Part shown: positions 24,600 to 37,262 of the stretch, piece by piece
Layout: each line of letters opens with the position of its first letter
Numbering within the stretch: the first letter of the stretch is position 1
Source of the DNA: Rhyacichthys aspro
Taxonomy: Eukaryota; Chordata; Actinopteri; Gobiiformes; Rhyacichthyidae
Direction of reading: 5' to 3'
DNA length: 64,000 nucleotides
Assembly (NCBI GenBank): GCA_036850595.1
Contig: CM072159.1
Location: 27,572,280-27,636,279 of the forward strand
The notes under the pieces: model-generated
Database searches by the model: none
Told to the model about the DNA's origin: nothing
Seen by the model: the letters and a program-made list of their open reading frames with translations, nothing else
Program-made: the position numbers and the translations under genes

Positions 24600-26825
24600 G
24601 TTGTCATTGTAAATGAGAAAAGTGCTTGACTTACCTGGTTAAAGGTGGAATAAAAATGAAAATTAAATGAAACAGAGACCGTTTTTGCAAGGGGTTAGGG
24701 CTTAATGTCTTTCAACATTAAGCCCCACCTTGCACATACATTATATTCATAATACCAGGACACTGAGTAGCAGTCCTCCATATCTCCACTAGAGAGCGCC
24801 CTTTTACCATAATAGTGTGGTTGTAAATGCTAAATGTGAGTGCTGTTTCTGTTTCACACATCAGGTCAATTACTATAGATCTTAAGACAAAACAAACTGC
24901 GCCAGGAAAAAGCACACATCCACAAAGATCCACAGCTCTTACATAACTTTAAATGCTTATTCACGAAACACAGAGCTTTCACTTTAATGAAAAACACATA
25001 AATCCTCTCAGCCCTAAATCTATCCAAATGTAATGCTGTGCTACAACTACTAAGCCTCATTGTAGCTCTGGTTTCTTATGGACTGAATGAACAGGAGCTG
25101 GTTTAATTGAGACAAAAGGACTGTATTTCATTTTAATTGGAGTCAGATGGAGGATGAGGTTCTCATCACTTGGACCGTAAACGCCTTCATTGTTAACTGG
25201 CTTCACCGAGACCCCAATCTGTCAAACGTATGAATATATACAGGGGCAAGAAGATGGTCTTATTCAAAGTAACTTCCCAAAGGCGTTCACTTCATTACCC
25301 AGAAATGATCAAAGGGTTATTCAAATAAGCTGCCACACAGTGAGATATTCTTATCTCAGTATCTGGATAAAGACTGAAGCTAAGGGACACAAAAAGATGA
25401 TGTTATTGTGCTTTTGTTGGCTTTGAATTTTATTCTGGGTTTGGTTTTTTGCACTTAACTAAAACCAGTGCATTCTGTGCACATTTTGAATTAGAATTAA
25501 GTCCAAGTAATAAGATGTAAAGGCACACTGTGTGAAGTGTTGTAGCATACAGTCAAATAAAATGGGAACAATGTGTTTTCAAAAGTGTATAATCACATCA
25601 AAATAACATTGTTTGCATTTGACTGTCTCTGAAAATGAGACGTTTAAAGCTCCACAGAACCCAGTTCAGTGTTACTTCGTCACCTGCTTTTATTCCAAAC
25701 CACAGATGTTAAAAAGAGCACCACAGAGGAAGGACACTTGTTTGTGCAAACACTCAAATGATGCCATCTATTTTAAACGACAGGTTAAAGGTCACAGGAC
25801 AGCCTTAAGTGGTTGTCATGTCCCTGCAGTGTTTGTTAGCGCTCAAGGTTAATGATTGTCAGAGTGAAAGTAAAGTCACATACAGTTCACTGTCGCCAAT
25901 TGAAGACTTTGAATTCATGCTCTCCTCTTTATTTTGTTCATTGAACTATGAGCAATGTGTGAGACAAAGGTACTGCATCAATCGAAGTTCCTGAAATAAT
26001 AAAAATCACAAACATGAATATGTAACTTTACTAAAGAACAAAAGGAGACAAACCTGAGGCAAAGCAGTACAATAAAGTGCATCTATATGAGGTATTATAA
26101 AGACTGAAAACATAAATACTGTGAAGCATATATTATTTAGAGCCACATATATTTGAAAGAGTCACAAAGAGAGAGTTTAACCATTGAACGTTATGGTCTG
26201 GGCCCTGAGGCTTGGAGCAGTGAGAGAATAAAAACATGAAACATGTAAAGGCTGTTACGTCATCTGTTTGTGTTGCATGTGAGTTTGATGAATTGTTGAT
26301 GAAAATCCACAAAGCAGTGGCACATACACTTTATGTTCAAATTACTGAAAGTATTTTAATCAGTTTAAACAGTAGCTTTGTTACTGGTAACTTATGTAAC
26401 TGGATTATAATTTAAACACATAGTTTGTAGGTTTTCCAGGTTTAAGGCTCAGTCTGAATACTTTAAAAGATGGATCCTGATTCCTGTTCTTTGACCTTTG
26501 TGAGCAACATCATGAGGTTAGGAGGTTCCTTATTGATAAACTTGATAACTCTTCTAACCTCAGCAGCAGTAATACGGGGAAAGTTATGGTGATGCACAGT
26601 GGCTTAATAAAAAATACAATTCCCCAAAACAGACTTCAATGAGCACACCTTATCCTCCACCAAGTGTTGAGTTTAAGGACTTCACAAACAGGAAGAGCTC
26701 TGTATGAAACTAAACAAGAGCCCACAGTAAACACCACACAACAGTGAGAACTACATGTTTTTAAATAAATATTATTAAAAGATTCTCCCACAGCAACATC
26801 TCCAACAGCAGCTCTGTAGTACACA
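24600..26825. other. Noncoding; no gene recognised
   Basis: AT-rich. AAGGCACACTGTGTGAAG at 25519-25536 is probably the tip of a dispersed short element. Nothing else recognised. Confidence 0.45.
24786..24799 (+). promoter_or_regulatory. CTCF-like motif
   Basis: CCACTAGAGAGCGC, one mismatch (A for G at position 10) to the CTCF core. Confidence 0.3.
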
Positions 26826-26828
26826 CAT

Positions 26829-26910
26829 AGTCCTGGTCTAGTCCTGGTCTGGTCCTGGTCTAGTCCTGGTCTGGTCCTGGTCTGGTCCTGGTCTGGTCCT
26901 GGTTTGGTCT
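26829..26910. repeat. 11-bp minisatellite
   Basis: Seven to eight copies of TCCTGGTCT(A/G)G. The minus-strand translation gives repeated DQTRTRPGP, which produces spurious ORFs. Confidence 0.9.
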
Positions 26911-28794
26911 TGTAGATTGATTTGCTGCCAGGGAAGGATCAGTGGACCAAAACACAAACGCTGGTCTGTCTGCCAGCCCAGTAGAGGCTCTCTGAACCCT
27001 GCTGCTAATGCCACAGTCATCACTCACAAGGATCGGTGGAGGTTTACTAACTTTTTGGGATTTCTGGAGCAGTGCTGGTCTACTCTGAAGCCTCTGTGTA
27101 AATGTATGCAATGTTTTGGAAGTCTGTGTGTTATTGAAAGACAAAAACACTAGCCTGGCCAGCCGTCTTGATTCTGTTTTCTATTATATTCAAAGGATTA
27201 GTCTGGTCCCTGTCGATTATCGAAGCAGAACAAGTAGTCGCAGATTAAATGACCTCTGATTGGATAGACAAACAATAAATCAGAATTAAGGGCTTGTACT
27301 GACATACACAGTTTAAAATGCCTCTGGATTGGCAATTTGAAAAACATACAACCAATCAAAGGAACATAGCATTAGATAAAGCCCGCCTCCTTTTAGATAA
27401 ACAGTTATGATTGGTTAAGGATTGATCTTGTTGGAAACAGGTTTAAATGGGACCCACTTCACGTCACTGAGAAAGTGAAAGGGTCTGGACAGGTGTCAAA
27501 AACACACTGTTGTTCTACTCACTGTGTGTCTCCAGCAGCCAACAGCTTTCTAAGACCCAGCTGCTGCGTCATCATCTGCAGTGACTACGAAGTGGGTCAG
27601 AACAAAACTAAACCATCTCTCAGTCACATCAAATATTGTGGTTTTGTGAACGTCCAAAACAATGCAATTTTTTTGGGTGAAACGTGTTAATAACACCCAC
27701 CATTTCTTCTGTTCACTTTGTTACAAGGCCACACACAGCTGTGCCCTTCTGCTAATTGCACTCCATGTGAAGTCAATCAGGAATAACAGCTCGCTCCATT
27801 AAAGGCACTCTCTGTTTAAAGGGTCCTCATTACCAGCCACACAGCTGCTGAGGAGCACTGCGCCGTCGGCTTCAGGAGTGGACACTGTTAAGAACTGAGT
27901 GCGTCTTTCTTCGTTTAGTTCTGCTCATGTGATCAACCTGCCAAGCCCTCTGTACATTTAGCCCTGACATTTATGGAGAGCTCTATATTATGTATGTTTT
28001 ATGAAACAGCCAGTGGATCATGGGAAAATGGAAAAATATGACAATTTCTAAAGAGTACTTAAATATGGCTGAAAAACTTCACAGTAAAGTGCAAAAACGT
28101 TTTCATTATTTTTTTATTTTGTTTTTCATCAGTGATTACCAAAAGACACATAAAAATGCAGATGTTACGTATCACTTGGCTACTATATACTGAGATTATT
28201 ATTATATATTTGATGTGGTGTGTCCCAGCAAAGCCAGCTTCACTTGCTACAGTAATTATTTGAATATTTTGACTCTCCAGTTATTTTACAGGTAAAAGCT
28301 GGCATGTCTAATACATTTGACTTTTCCTTGTCGACTTAGCCATGAAACTAAAACCTACTTTATGAGCAGGAAGCTATTGATTTATTGAGTCCGTGTCTCT
28401 CAGTGGTTATTTTTCTGCTTGACCTTGTTACATCAGAGAAAAAAACTACCAACAACTCTCCAAACCCATCCAAAAGGGGATTATGTCTGGCCATCTTCAT
28501 CTGCTTTTGGTTTATTTATGTGTAGGCTGCTTTGGAGCAGAACCAGCTAAGGCCTATAGTATATCGACCCCTAACCACAGCTGTGTCACAAAGAGAAATT
28601 CTCTTTAATGTGATACGACTCCAAAACATTTCCCTGGTGCCACGAGTCAATATTGTGCTGATATTTGTGTAAAGAACCAGAGCAAAGGGTGAGAAATAAA
28701 AAGTGAAAAACCAATTGTGTGTGTGGTGGTGGACTGGTGATGGACATGGCTCCAAAACCCCTGAGGCCCTTCCTTTAGATGCTGGTGCCATGGA

Positions 28795-28960
28795 AACACA
28801 CAGCTGTGAGCCTGTCGGGGCGTCCCGGGTGAGAAGATCATAATTATGAGTGCAGTCATTAGTTTAAAGTCAGGATTACACGGCTGCAGACCTAATTCTC
28901 ACTTCCCTTTAAGATAATGAAATGGACTCATCTTTAGAAAATGAGAATGGGACCGATTTT
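28795..28960. promoter_or_regulatory. Possible conserved noncoding element
   Basis: AGATCATAATTATGAGTGCA, GTCATTAGTTTAAAGTCAGG and CAGACCTAATTCTCAC: closely spaced homeodomain-type TAAT cores in non-repetitive sequence. Appearance only. Confidence 0.25.
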
Positions 28961-30054
28961 GCAGGAATTGAGCTGCTGTGGATCAACAAGACCGGACAAG
29001 ACCGTACAAGATCACACATGAAAAGAGAAATGGCCAAATGAATGAGCAGAGAGCTTCTGACGGGTGCAGATGGTCTATTTTACGTCATCACAAATTACCA
29101 TGAAACAACAAATAAACACAAAATACATTTCAGTGTTAAGTTGAACATGTTTCCCATTTGAGCACAAAAAGATGTTGACATTGTCATTTACTACAAGCAC
29201 AGGCTTTTGGTGCAAAAGTAAATACACCCAAATACAGTCCATGAATCGCAAAGAAAGAAGAGTAAAATAAATACAGTGAATACTTGTTGTACCTTCTGCT
29301 AAGAGACAGTTAGCCTTGACTAAATGTGACTAACATTTATTTACTGTGCAGAGAAAATAAATGATCACATATGTGTTTACTTTGATGATCTAGAGATGGA
29401 CTTGATTTTCTGGCTGCTGTGTTGCCTTGGCATTTTTTGCACAGACCTCAAGCTACGCCTAAGTGTTATTTTCCCTTATATTTACTTGTGAAATGTCTGT
29501 GTTTTTGAGGCTTTAGCCATGTGAAAGTATTATGTTCAGCAGATCTCAGTTTAACAGTAGCTGAGGCTCTAAAATCATCTGTGTATGATTCTGGGTTCAC
29601 GGTCTGGTGCTATTTGTTGTTCTCTTCAACTTCAGTAGAATCTAGTCCCGAGGATATATATGTATTGTAGTGTGTAGCCATTTGCTGCAGTAAGATATTA
29701 TTACTGAAGTACAATTGGTCTGTATTATTGCATGTTAGAGAAACTGAGATGTAACTAAAGTCTGGTTTCACAGCTCACTCTTCCACTGGTGCCATATGTA
29801 TTGAATGAATATGAACACACTTTTCATAATTTAAAATGCAGATGTCCTTGGTTTATCCTGCATATTGTGGGCAGTGATTGTCTTAAAGTATTATCAATAG
29901 TAACATTCACGCTCCCAACTCCCATCACAACAAAGCAGCGTTGCTAATTCTCTGAAACAAAATAGTAATTCATTGCATCAAGCCAAAGTTTAGAGCTGTT
30001 CTTAAACTTCTAGCTCTGTGTTCAGCTTAAAACATTTTTTCACTATTTTGCAGT

Positions 30055-30165
30055 GTTGATTGTGTAGACCAGCAGCCAATGGGAGTGTCCCTTATTCAAA
30101 TGACAGAAGACCTCTTTTTATGTGAATATGTTATTGGCCAAAACCTGACGTCACTGGCTGAACAT
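30055..30165. repeat. Dispersed repeat shared with 43.87 kb
   Basis: GACCAGCAGCCAATGGGAG, TGTCCCTTATTC and TTATTGGCCAAAACC recur at 43875-43945 in the same order and orientation. Inverted CCAAT boxes (CCAATGGGA, ATTGGCC) are present in both. Confidence 0.55.
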
Positions 30166-30989
30166 TGTCTATGTATGTCTATTAAAATACTTGATCATAA
30201 AGCCCAGATTATGTATTATGGTCTTATTTTTACATAACATTCTGGTAACAATACACTATTATGACATTAAACAGTTTTCCTCAAGAAAGAAATCCCACTG
30301 TGTACATTTTGTAGAATAAATGTGGTTGATTTTTGCAGCTTTGGACTCAGCTGCAGATCCAGAACAGAACAAGGAAAGACAGAGCCTGTAGAGATCACAG
30401 CTTTCAAACCTTGACAAAGTGATTAGCCGAAGAAGACTTTGAAGACGTCACGCAGCACAGCAGCAAACACCCCAGTTTCATGTGAGAGCGATGGGAAACG
30501 TTTATGTCCAAATTCCCACATTACATGGATAGCCGTGTTTAGAAAAGGGACGAGGATTATGTGGAAACCTCTTGTCGAGCTTAACTCTGACTGAATATTC
30601 TGCCCAAATCCTGAAACGCTGCTCTTCTTTAGAGGTTTTGGTCAGCAGCATCTGTTTGTGTAACGGCACAAACACTAAATACACTTTTAAAGACTGTAAA
30701 CATCATCAAACAAGAACAGATATAAAGTGTAAAATCAGAACAAGGTCAGAAAGGCTTAATTACAATGATGTTATCTTTAATGAACTCAGTTGAAGAGAGG
30801 CTCTGTGTTTAAGACGGTCTCTGTAGTCTGCAGCAAGGACTAACTCAAGCTTTGATCTGAACAAAGGCCAGATGTAAGCTGCAGCTCACACATTTGACAT
30901 ACATTATTAAATATAGGGCCTATACATTCGAGTAATAACATATAATTAACCTGAGAAGTGAGCCTTTTTACTGCATTTTTCCACTGTTT

Positions 30990-31090
30990 CATCTCTAACT
31001 GGTTCAGAGTGTACCCTGTGTCATGCCCAAAGCAGCGGGGACAGGCTCCAGCTCTCGACGGGACACTGGTACAAAATGAATAAATCAACT
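30990..31090 (+). repeat. Old copy of the SINE tail
   Basis: GAGTGTACCCTGTG, then GGGGACAGGCTCCAGCTCTC and a short (ATGAATAA) end follow the same order as 32330-32430 but diverged. No head is visible. Confidence 0.5.
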
Positions 31091-31597
31091 CATTTGATTT
31101 AGTTTGAGTTTTTTCAAAGCACAATCACCCTCAGAACTGTTTCCACTGGGTTTGTTCAGAGACAACAGCATGTCCCTTCGGGCGACCACTACAAAGTGTG
31201 AAAATGTTATCTGCGTTTGTCTCCAAATGTCTCCTAAAAAGTTTTATGAATCACACACCTCACCTTCAAACATAAACTTTACAAAAGAGCAGCAGTTGTT
31301 AGGATGGTACAGAGATATACTCTTTATTGCAATTTATTATTGTACTTGAGACTAGTTTAGATGTGATTATGCAGGACAAAACCAAGATGTAATTGCTCTC
31401 ACGCCACTGCAACACAAACTTGTTCACAAACTTGTTCACAAACTTATGTACAAAGCATTTGTGCTCAAGAGAAAACAAATATAACACAATGTACTACAAC
31501 AGATGCTGCTTATGGTTCAACAGTGGGACAACATCAAGAGTAAACATAAAATATTTGTGACTATAGTGTGGAGCCAATACCATGCAGACATGTGTAA

Positions 31598-31669
31598 CAG
31601 TGGATGGAGTGGCCTCAGAGCAAGAAGGTCAGGTTTGATTCCCAGCCAGGACTAGGCCATATGGAGTAT
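31598..31669 (+). mobile_element. SINE, tRNA-like head (left part, interrupted)
   Basis: GGCCTCAGAGCAAGAAGGTC followed by GGTTTGATTCCCAGCC, which carries a degraded pol III B-box (GGTTCGATTCC in intact copies), then ATGGAGTATG, where the TA tract begins. The body resumes at about 32143. This is the common teleost SINE with a tRNA-type head and a LINE-like tail. Confidence 0.75.
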
Positions 31670-32140
<471 letters not shown>

Positions 32141-32432
32141 TAGTCTGCAGTGGTCCTCCCGTGTCACCGTGGGTTCTCTCCGGGGTCTCCGGCTTCCTCC
32201 CACCGTCCAAAGACATGCATGTATAGGTGAATTGGTGACTCTAAAGTGCCCCTAGTGGATGAATGTGAGAGTGAATGGTTGTCTGTCAATGTACGTCTAA
32301 GTGTCAGCCCTGCGACGAACTGGCCACTGTCCAGGGTGTACCCCGCCTAAGGCCCAAAGCTGCTGGGATAGGCTCCAGCCACCCGCGACCCCACAAAGTG
32401 GGATAAGCGGTAGAAGATGAATGAATGAATAT
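32141..32432 (+). mobile_element. SINE body and tail (right part)
   Basis: Continues the element at 31598: CCGTGGGTTCTCTCCGGG, CCGTCCAAAGACATGCATG, GGTGAATTGGTGACTC, then GTCCAGGGTGTACCCCGCC and GGGATAGGCTCCAGCC, ending GATAAGCGG with a (TGAA)n tail. The last 150 bp match the 3' end of RTE-type LINEs, which presumably supply the retrotransposition machinery. Confidence 0.8.
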
Positions 32433-33111
32433 ATATATAAGTATATCTCCAGCCTCACAGGTCTCAGTCTTGTCTTGGACGTATCAGATGCTTACTTTTA
32501 AATCAATATCAAGATGACAGCCACATGTAGACATCTGTTTATTCTGATTGAATAGAAAGAAAATACTTGAAGAACCCAATCCTGGTTTCCTTTAAATGGC
32601 TCCTAAGTCTATATTTGTTGTGAGACTTGATTCACATTTACTGTGCTTTGTCCTGATCATGTTAAGAAGCAAAGAAAAAAAAAGTATACTTAGTTTGGTG
32701 CATACAGACATCATTTATGTAGTAAATGCACATCCCATTTCTGTGGACATTTTGAAATAACATCAAATTTTCCATATGATGAGATTCAAACTGAGATTTA
32801 TGTGGCACCATGAACCCTCACAAATAAGTATATTTGTGTCATTGATTATTGTTATTCAATTTTTGGACTCCTGTACTTAGATTCTAATAGTAATAGTGAA
32901 TGGTGCAGATTTACTTGGTCACACAAATGTGTTGGGTTTCCCCTGTTAAGGCTATTACAGTTGGATTATGTCAAAACATCTGGTAAAATGATTTAAGTGT
33001 ATACAATAAAAACACATTAGACTTTTGTCCATTGCTTCTTGAATTAGAATGGCTGCTACTGTAAGTATGTATTTCATCTCTGAACCACAAAGTACTGTAC
33101 CCTTTTCATTA
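32433..33111. other. amigo2 upstream region; nothing recognised
   Basis: AT-rich, no repeat or ORF of note. Distal promoter elements may be present but cannot be named. Confidence 0.4.
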
Positions 33112-33190
33112 TTGGTTTATAAAGCTCATAAAACGGAGCAGTGTGGGCTGTGTGTATCATATCAGTGACAGAAAGGGGTCTGTCGTATCT
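33112..33190 (+). promoter_or_regulatory. Candidate amigo2 core promoter
   Basis: TTTATAAAG and CATAAAACGG lie at about 33117-33138, some 50-100 bp before the GC-rich first exon. A TATA-like box here would place a start site near 33150-33170. This is position and motif only. A CpG-type promoter within 33200-33400 is an alternative. Confidence 0.3.
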
Positions 33191-33524
33191 GCCTCAAATC
33201 AAATGAGAGTGGCTGCCTCTACCCCCTCCTCCTCTTCCTCCCTCCCTCTCCTCTTCATCACCTCAGTCTCCCAGCAGCAGGCTCTGTGTGTACTCCACTC
33301 TGAGAGCTCTCCACAGCGAGCAGCGACCTCCAAGAGTTCACCTCCGGCGCCCTGCCTCTGCGCCCAGAAGTCTGCACCTGTTTCCGCCACGATGCGCGCT
33401 CACAGCAGGAAGAAAAACACGCGCCAAGTGGGCTTCAGGAGCCGAGGATTTACAGCAGACAGGATTTACAGTGTGGAGAGGCACCTGGAGGATTCACGAT
33501 GGAGTGAAGAGTAGGCGCGTAAAG
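33190..33524 (+). other. amigo2: Probable untranslated first exon of amigo2, with upstream ORF
   Basis: A GC- and CpG-richer block ends at a strong donor (AAAG|GTGAGG, exon end 33524) about 0.8 kb before a good acceptor at 34306-34307 that opens the amigo2 coding exon. The pyrimidine-rich stretch 33220-33260 and the block 33300-33520 stand out from the AT-rich flanks. An ATG at 33392 opens a 40-codon upstream ORF that stops at 33512-33514, just before the donor, so it could restrain translation. The 5' limit is a guess; no transcript data are visible. Confidence 0.6.
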
Positions 33525-34307
33525 GTGAGGTCTTCTGCGCACTTTGTGTTGCTTTGTGTCGTGTTTTGGGTCAAGTCTAAGCGTTAAACCGGTTTTACTG
33601 TAGATCCATCCACTTGTCCACTTCTTTACAATTTCTTATGTGCGTTTAATGTCGTTATCAAACATGTTTTCTCGATCTAATTGGTCCTACTTTACGGCTA
33701 GTCTGGACAGTATAACCTCGAATCAATATCACAATTATTTGTCATGCGTAAATTACGATTTGTGCAACGTTTACCGGCAATATGTACCTATATTTGCTCA
33801 ACTAAAGCCAATAGGACTATTATTTATGAGGACAGGTGACTATTCAGTCCATATCAATCCTGTTAAACTCACATTAGTTATGGACAGCTGGCTTGTTGAT
33901 GCATGTCATAAAATGAGTTTGGATGTTCATTTTGATCATTTTTGTCCATGTCATTCATTTTTAACTGTCAGCAGTTTATGTCTGTTGAAGGGGTGATTGT
34001 TCTTAAAAAAGAAAATAGTAAAAAATGATAAAAATGCATTGTTTATTTTTTGTTTATAATTTAAAGTTCAAACATTTAGATGCATTAAAAGTATTGAGCA
34101 TGTGAAACTTGTTATAGACAGTATACTATAAAGAAAAAAATATGTTTATTAACTTAAAATGATTGGACTGTGTAGCTCTAGTTTTATCTTGATGGTTCCC
34201 AACATAAGACAGTAAGAAAAATGGACAAAATCTAATATCTACATCCATTAGACGTGTGCGTAGTGACGGTGTGATGAAGTATGTTTGACTGCTGTGTTCT
34301 TCCTCAG
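33525..34307 (+). other. amigo2 5'UTR intron
   Basis: Intron between the presumed untranslated exon and the first coding exon. Donor GTGAGG at 33525; acceptor polypyrimidine tract GTTCTTCCTCAG ending at 34307. The contents are AT-rich, and I see no repeat or second promoter in it. The exon then runs 34308-34390 as 5'UTR before the ATG. Confidence 0.6.
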
Positions 34308-34390
34308 TTGTCGTCAGAGGTTTGTGGAGCTGTGATGTGTGATTCCCAGAGGCAGTAAAACCTGAGTGGACGTCCCGGGGGAGAGCCAGG

Positions 34391-36518
34391 ATGCCCCTCT
34401 CACAAGGCGGAGCAGCAGGGACCCCGTGGAGACCTCCTGTAGTGCCCCTGTTCCTGGCCCTGTGTCTGAGCAGCCCTCGCTCTGTGGCCTCCTGCCCGTC
34501 TCCCTGCCTCTGCGCCAGCGACATCATCTCCTGCAGCGGCCGGAATCTGTCCTCGCCGCCCGTCGAACTCCCGGGTTACACCTCGCGTTTGGACTTGAGC
34601 CACAACACCATCAGCGTCCTGTCGGCTCCCTGGACCTCCCGGACCCTAGAGCGGCTCATGACTTTAGTCCTAAACCGAAACTTTATCTCTGAAATCCAAG
34701 AAAACGCTTTTGCCGTCACTCCACGTCTCACCCACTTAGACCTCTCGTCCAATCAGCTGACAGTATTGAACTCCTCTGTGTTCAGTGACTTAAAGGAGCT
34801 ACGGGAACTGCTCCTTTTTGGGAACTACGTAGCCCAAATCCAACCTGGAGCATTTAGGAATCTACTACGACTGCAAAGACTGTACCTCTCTGGAAACATG
34901 CTCACCCAGTTTCCTTTAGTTCTTTACGAAGACCAAGACGGGCCTCGAAACTTGACCTTCCTAGATCTGTCGTCCAATCGGATGACCCAGTTACCGGTCC
35001 AAACCTTGCTCTCGCTTCAGGACCAGAGTGGGATCTATCTTCAGGACAACCCTTTAGTTTGTGACTGTGGCGTACAGGCCTTGATGGAGTACTGGACTTG
35101 GAGACAGTACCGGCCCCTGGTGGACTTCGGAACTGTGTGTAAACAGGAGACAAGTCCGGAGTGCGGTCTACAGAAGGGGTCCCAAATCTCGGCTGAAGTC
35201 CAGACCTACCAGGTGGAGCCGGGGAGGGGGCTGTCGGTGCCGTGCCCGGGGTTTTCTGCTGGTGAACAGAAGGGGGCGCTGGTTTTCTGGGTGACTCCTC
35301 GTACAGTACTGAATTCTTCTGATCCAAGCGGAGGTGGGACTATACTCATGGCTCGATAGCTTCACAAAGTACTAATACATCACATCAAACTGTAGTTTAC
35401 AGCTCACCTTTGACCTTTAGCTCTGACTTCAGCTTCCAACAGTTAACCCTGTCCCGTTAAACGTTGCTTGATTGAATTTCCAATATTTATCTGTTTTATT
35501 TCGCCTTCATTTTCTGTTTATGTTGTCCTTTCACACTGTATCTCAGCAAAAAGAACATACACTATCTATTTTTATCAGCAGTCTTTAACAGATTTAACAG
35601 TTTAACAGAGTGCATTTTGGGTCTTTTAACAAGACTTGGCAGGTACATTACACTAGACCTGATTTAAGACTGAGAGAGCTAAAAGTCAATGGCATCCAAC
35701 TTAAACTGCTTTAATTTCAATGTGAGTAGTGCACACTGATGCTGCTTCTTTTGTGTTAGCACTGAGGATGTTTTTGAATCAAAATAAAACTACATTTGAA
35801 CTGCCTTTTTATGTGGAATAGCAAGAGAGAAAAAAAACAATTAAAGTTATATTTTGATTATATTTTTTAGCCATATTGCCCAGCCCAGACACAGGTAGCT
35901 TTAACTGATGTAAGAGGGTACATTAAAGTAAAGTAAAGTACATTTTCTAACACATTTTGGTTATTCTGCCCCTCTCTAGATCTGCACCGGCGCTTCAGAG
36001 TTCTTCCAAATGGCACACTGGAAATCCAGGCAGCCCTGGAGGAGGACTCTGCGACGTATGTCTGTGTGGCGGCCCGGGGCAGACGTCTGGGGTCTGGTGA
36101 ATCCCTGGAGGTCTCTGTTGTAGTTGGAAACCTGAGCTCTACGTCCGGGGACAGGGCTCATCGCAGCACCGAGCACTTCAACACGGCCTTCACCACTTTA
36201 GCCTCGTGTGTGGTCAGCATCATCCTGGTGCTGCTGTACCTGTACCTGACGCCCTGTCGCTGCGGACGAGGGGCGGGCTCCAGGGGCTGCGGGGGGCGGG
36301 CCATCGTCATCTGCTCCGACCCCAGGGAGGTAGAATCAGGACAGCGACGGGTCAACGGAAAGAGGGTGGCTTTTTTAGACCCGCAGGTTGAAGACTGTAA
36401 TAATGGTGGCCCAAAAACTCCAGCTTTGACCCTGGGCCACGTCGGCACCGAGGGAATTCTGAAAAATGGAAGTAGGACAGTGGGACAGACCCTCACAGAC
36501 ACTGCTCACACGGCCTAA
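34391..36518 (+). CDS. amigo2: Amphoterin-induced protein 2 (AMIGO2), complete, two coding exons
   Basis: Single-pass cell-surface adhesion protein with leucine-rich repeats and one Ig domain; AMIGO proteins mediate homophilic and heterophilic contacts, mainly between neurons. Coding exons are 34391-35333 and 35980-36518 (phase-1 GT-AG intron), together 1482 nt or 493 residues; human AMIGO2 is about 520. Seen: signal peptide about 1-34 (hydrophobic 17-27), LRRNT cysteines 35, 39, 41, 48, about six LRRs from 65 to 215, LRRCT cysteines 224, 226, 250, 258, Ig domain with C285, W300 and C343, membrane helix about 384-405, basic tail. Sequons at N52, N127, N187, N308, N325, N365. AMIGO2 rather than AMIGO1/3 rests on LYLSGNMLTQFP, FNTAFTTLA before the helix, and the tail motifs GKRVAFLDP and EGILK. 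The start follows an untranslated exon and precedes the signal peptide. The subtype call uses remembered family sequences. Confidence 0.93.
35334..35979 (+). other. amigo2 intron splitting the Ig domain
   Basis: 646-bp intron in phase 1, donor GAG|GTGGGA and acceptor CCTCTCTAG|A. It falls between W300 and C343 of the single Ig domain. Without splicing, the upstream frame stops at 35359 after a few extra residues, which would give a protein lacking half the Ig domain and the membrane anchor. Mammalian AMIGO2 coding sequence is, to my knowledge, uninterrupted, so this intron may be fish-specific. The contents are AT-rich; part (35360-35470) resembles the dispersed MITE-like sequence seen elsewhere in the window. 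Confidence 0.85.
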
Positions 36519-36856
36519 GAGAGTTTTTACAAAGTCCTCTGCTGTCATGAACTGAAAATACATGGCTTCTTCATGCTTTTTTCTTCTTTCTGTTCACTGT
36601 GAAAACATAAAAACACAGCTGTCCATGTAGCTATTTACACCCACTGATGTATCTGTGAGATATGCTGGATTTCCATGCATTTTTTGTAAACAAACCACTC
36701 CTCTTTTTGTGTTTATCACTGAGTAAAAGTCAAATCTGTGATTGACTGAGGCCTATACTTACAATACAGGAAGAGAGCAACTCTTTTACAAATACATTTA
36801 CCTTCACAATGTTTGAGGTGTTGAGTGTGAAATAAAAGAAAGTTCTGTTGTGTCAG
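36519..36856 (+). terminator. amigo2 3'UTR and poly(A) signal
   Basis: A short 3'UTR follows the TAA. AATAAA lies at 36831-36836, followed at about 36842-36854 by a GT-rich stretch (GTTCTGTTGTGTC), the usual downstream element. Later signals could also be used. Confidence 0.6.
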
Positions 36857-37262
36857 ACCCACTGACTTCTCGTCGTCTTTGAAGTAGGTCTGGAAACATT
36901 CCCATTTAAACTAAAATCATACTTGACTAATCATAATCATTTATCTAAAATCAGACAGGCTTCATGCAGTGCTTTTGTTTATTTGATTGGTTGTATGTTT
37001 TTCAAAGTGTGTCGGTCCAGAGGCAGTTTATTCTGCATCTGTTGAATCTGAGTTTTTAGCCATGTTTCCACTATGGTTATGGTACGGGTTGTATGGGACA
37101 GTTTGTATGGGTAACCCCTTCGACCCCTTTTGGCAACAGAAATGTGCCAAAGCCGACCCAAACCACACTGTTTCGTCAGTGCGGCTTTTGGTTATCCAGT
37201 TACATAGGATAGGTATGTTTTTACTGATCTCTGTCAAAGAACCAACAAAATGATTTTGAGAA
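36857..37262. other. Spacer after amigo2
   Basis: 37065-37205 (GTTATGGTACGGGTTG, AACCACACTGTTTCG, GGCTTTTGGTTATCC) looks like a dispersed teleost element whose tip also appears near 10.1 and 53.75 kb. No gene. Confidence 0.4.

Larger units (their letters stand above)
26925..30985. other. Noncoding; no gene recognised
   Basis: Contains AT-rich sequence and a repeat shared with 43.87 kb (see separate entry). 28790-28960 has several TAAT cores and may be conserved. ORFs of 60-96 codons lack features. Confidence 0.45.

Noticed and set aside
26838..27150. ORFs ending in repeated DQTRTRPGP
   Set aside because: Product of the 11-bp minisatellite on the minus strand.
34902..35327. 141-codon minus-strand ORF
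   Set aside because: Antisense shadow of the amigo2 coding exon.
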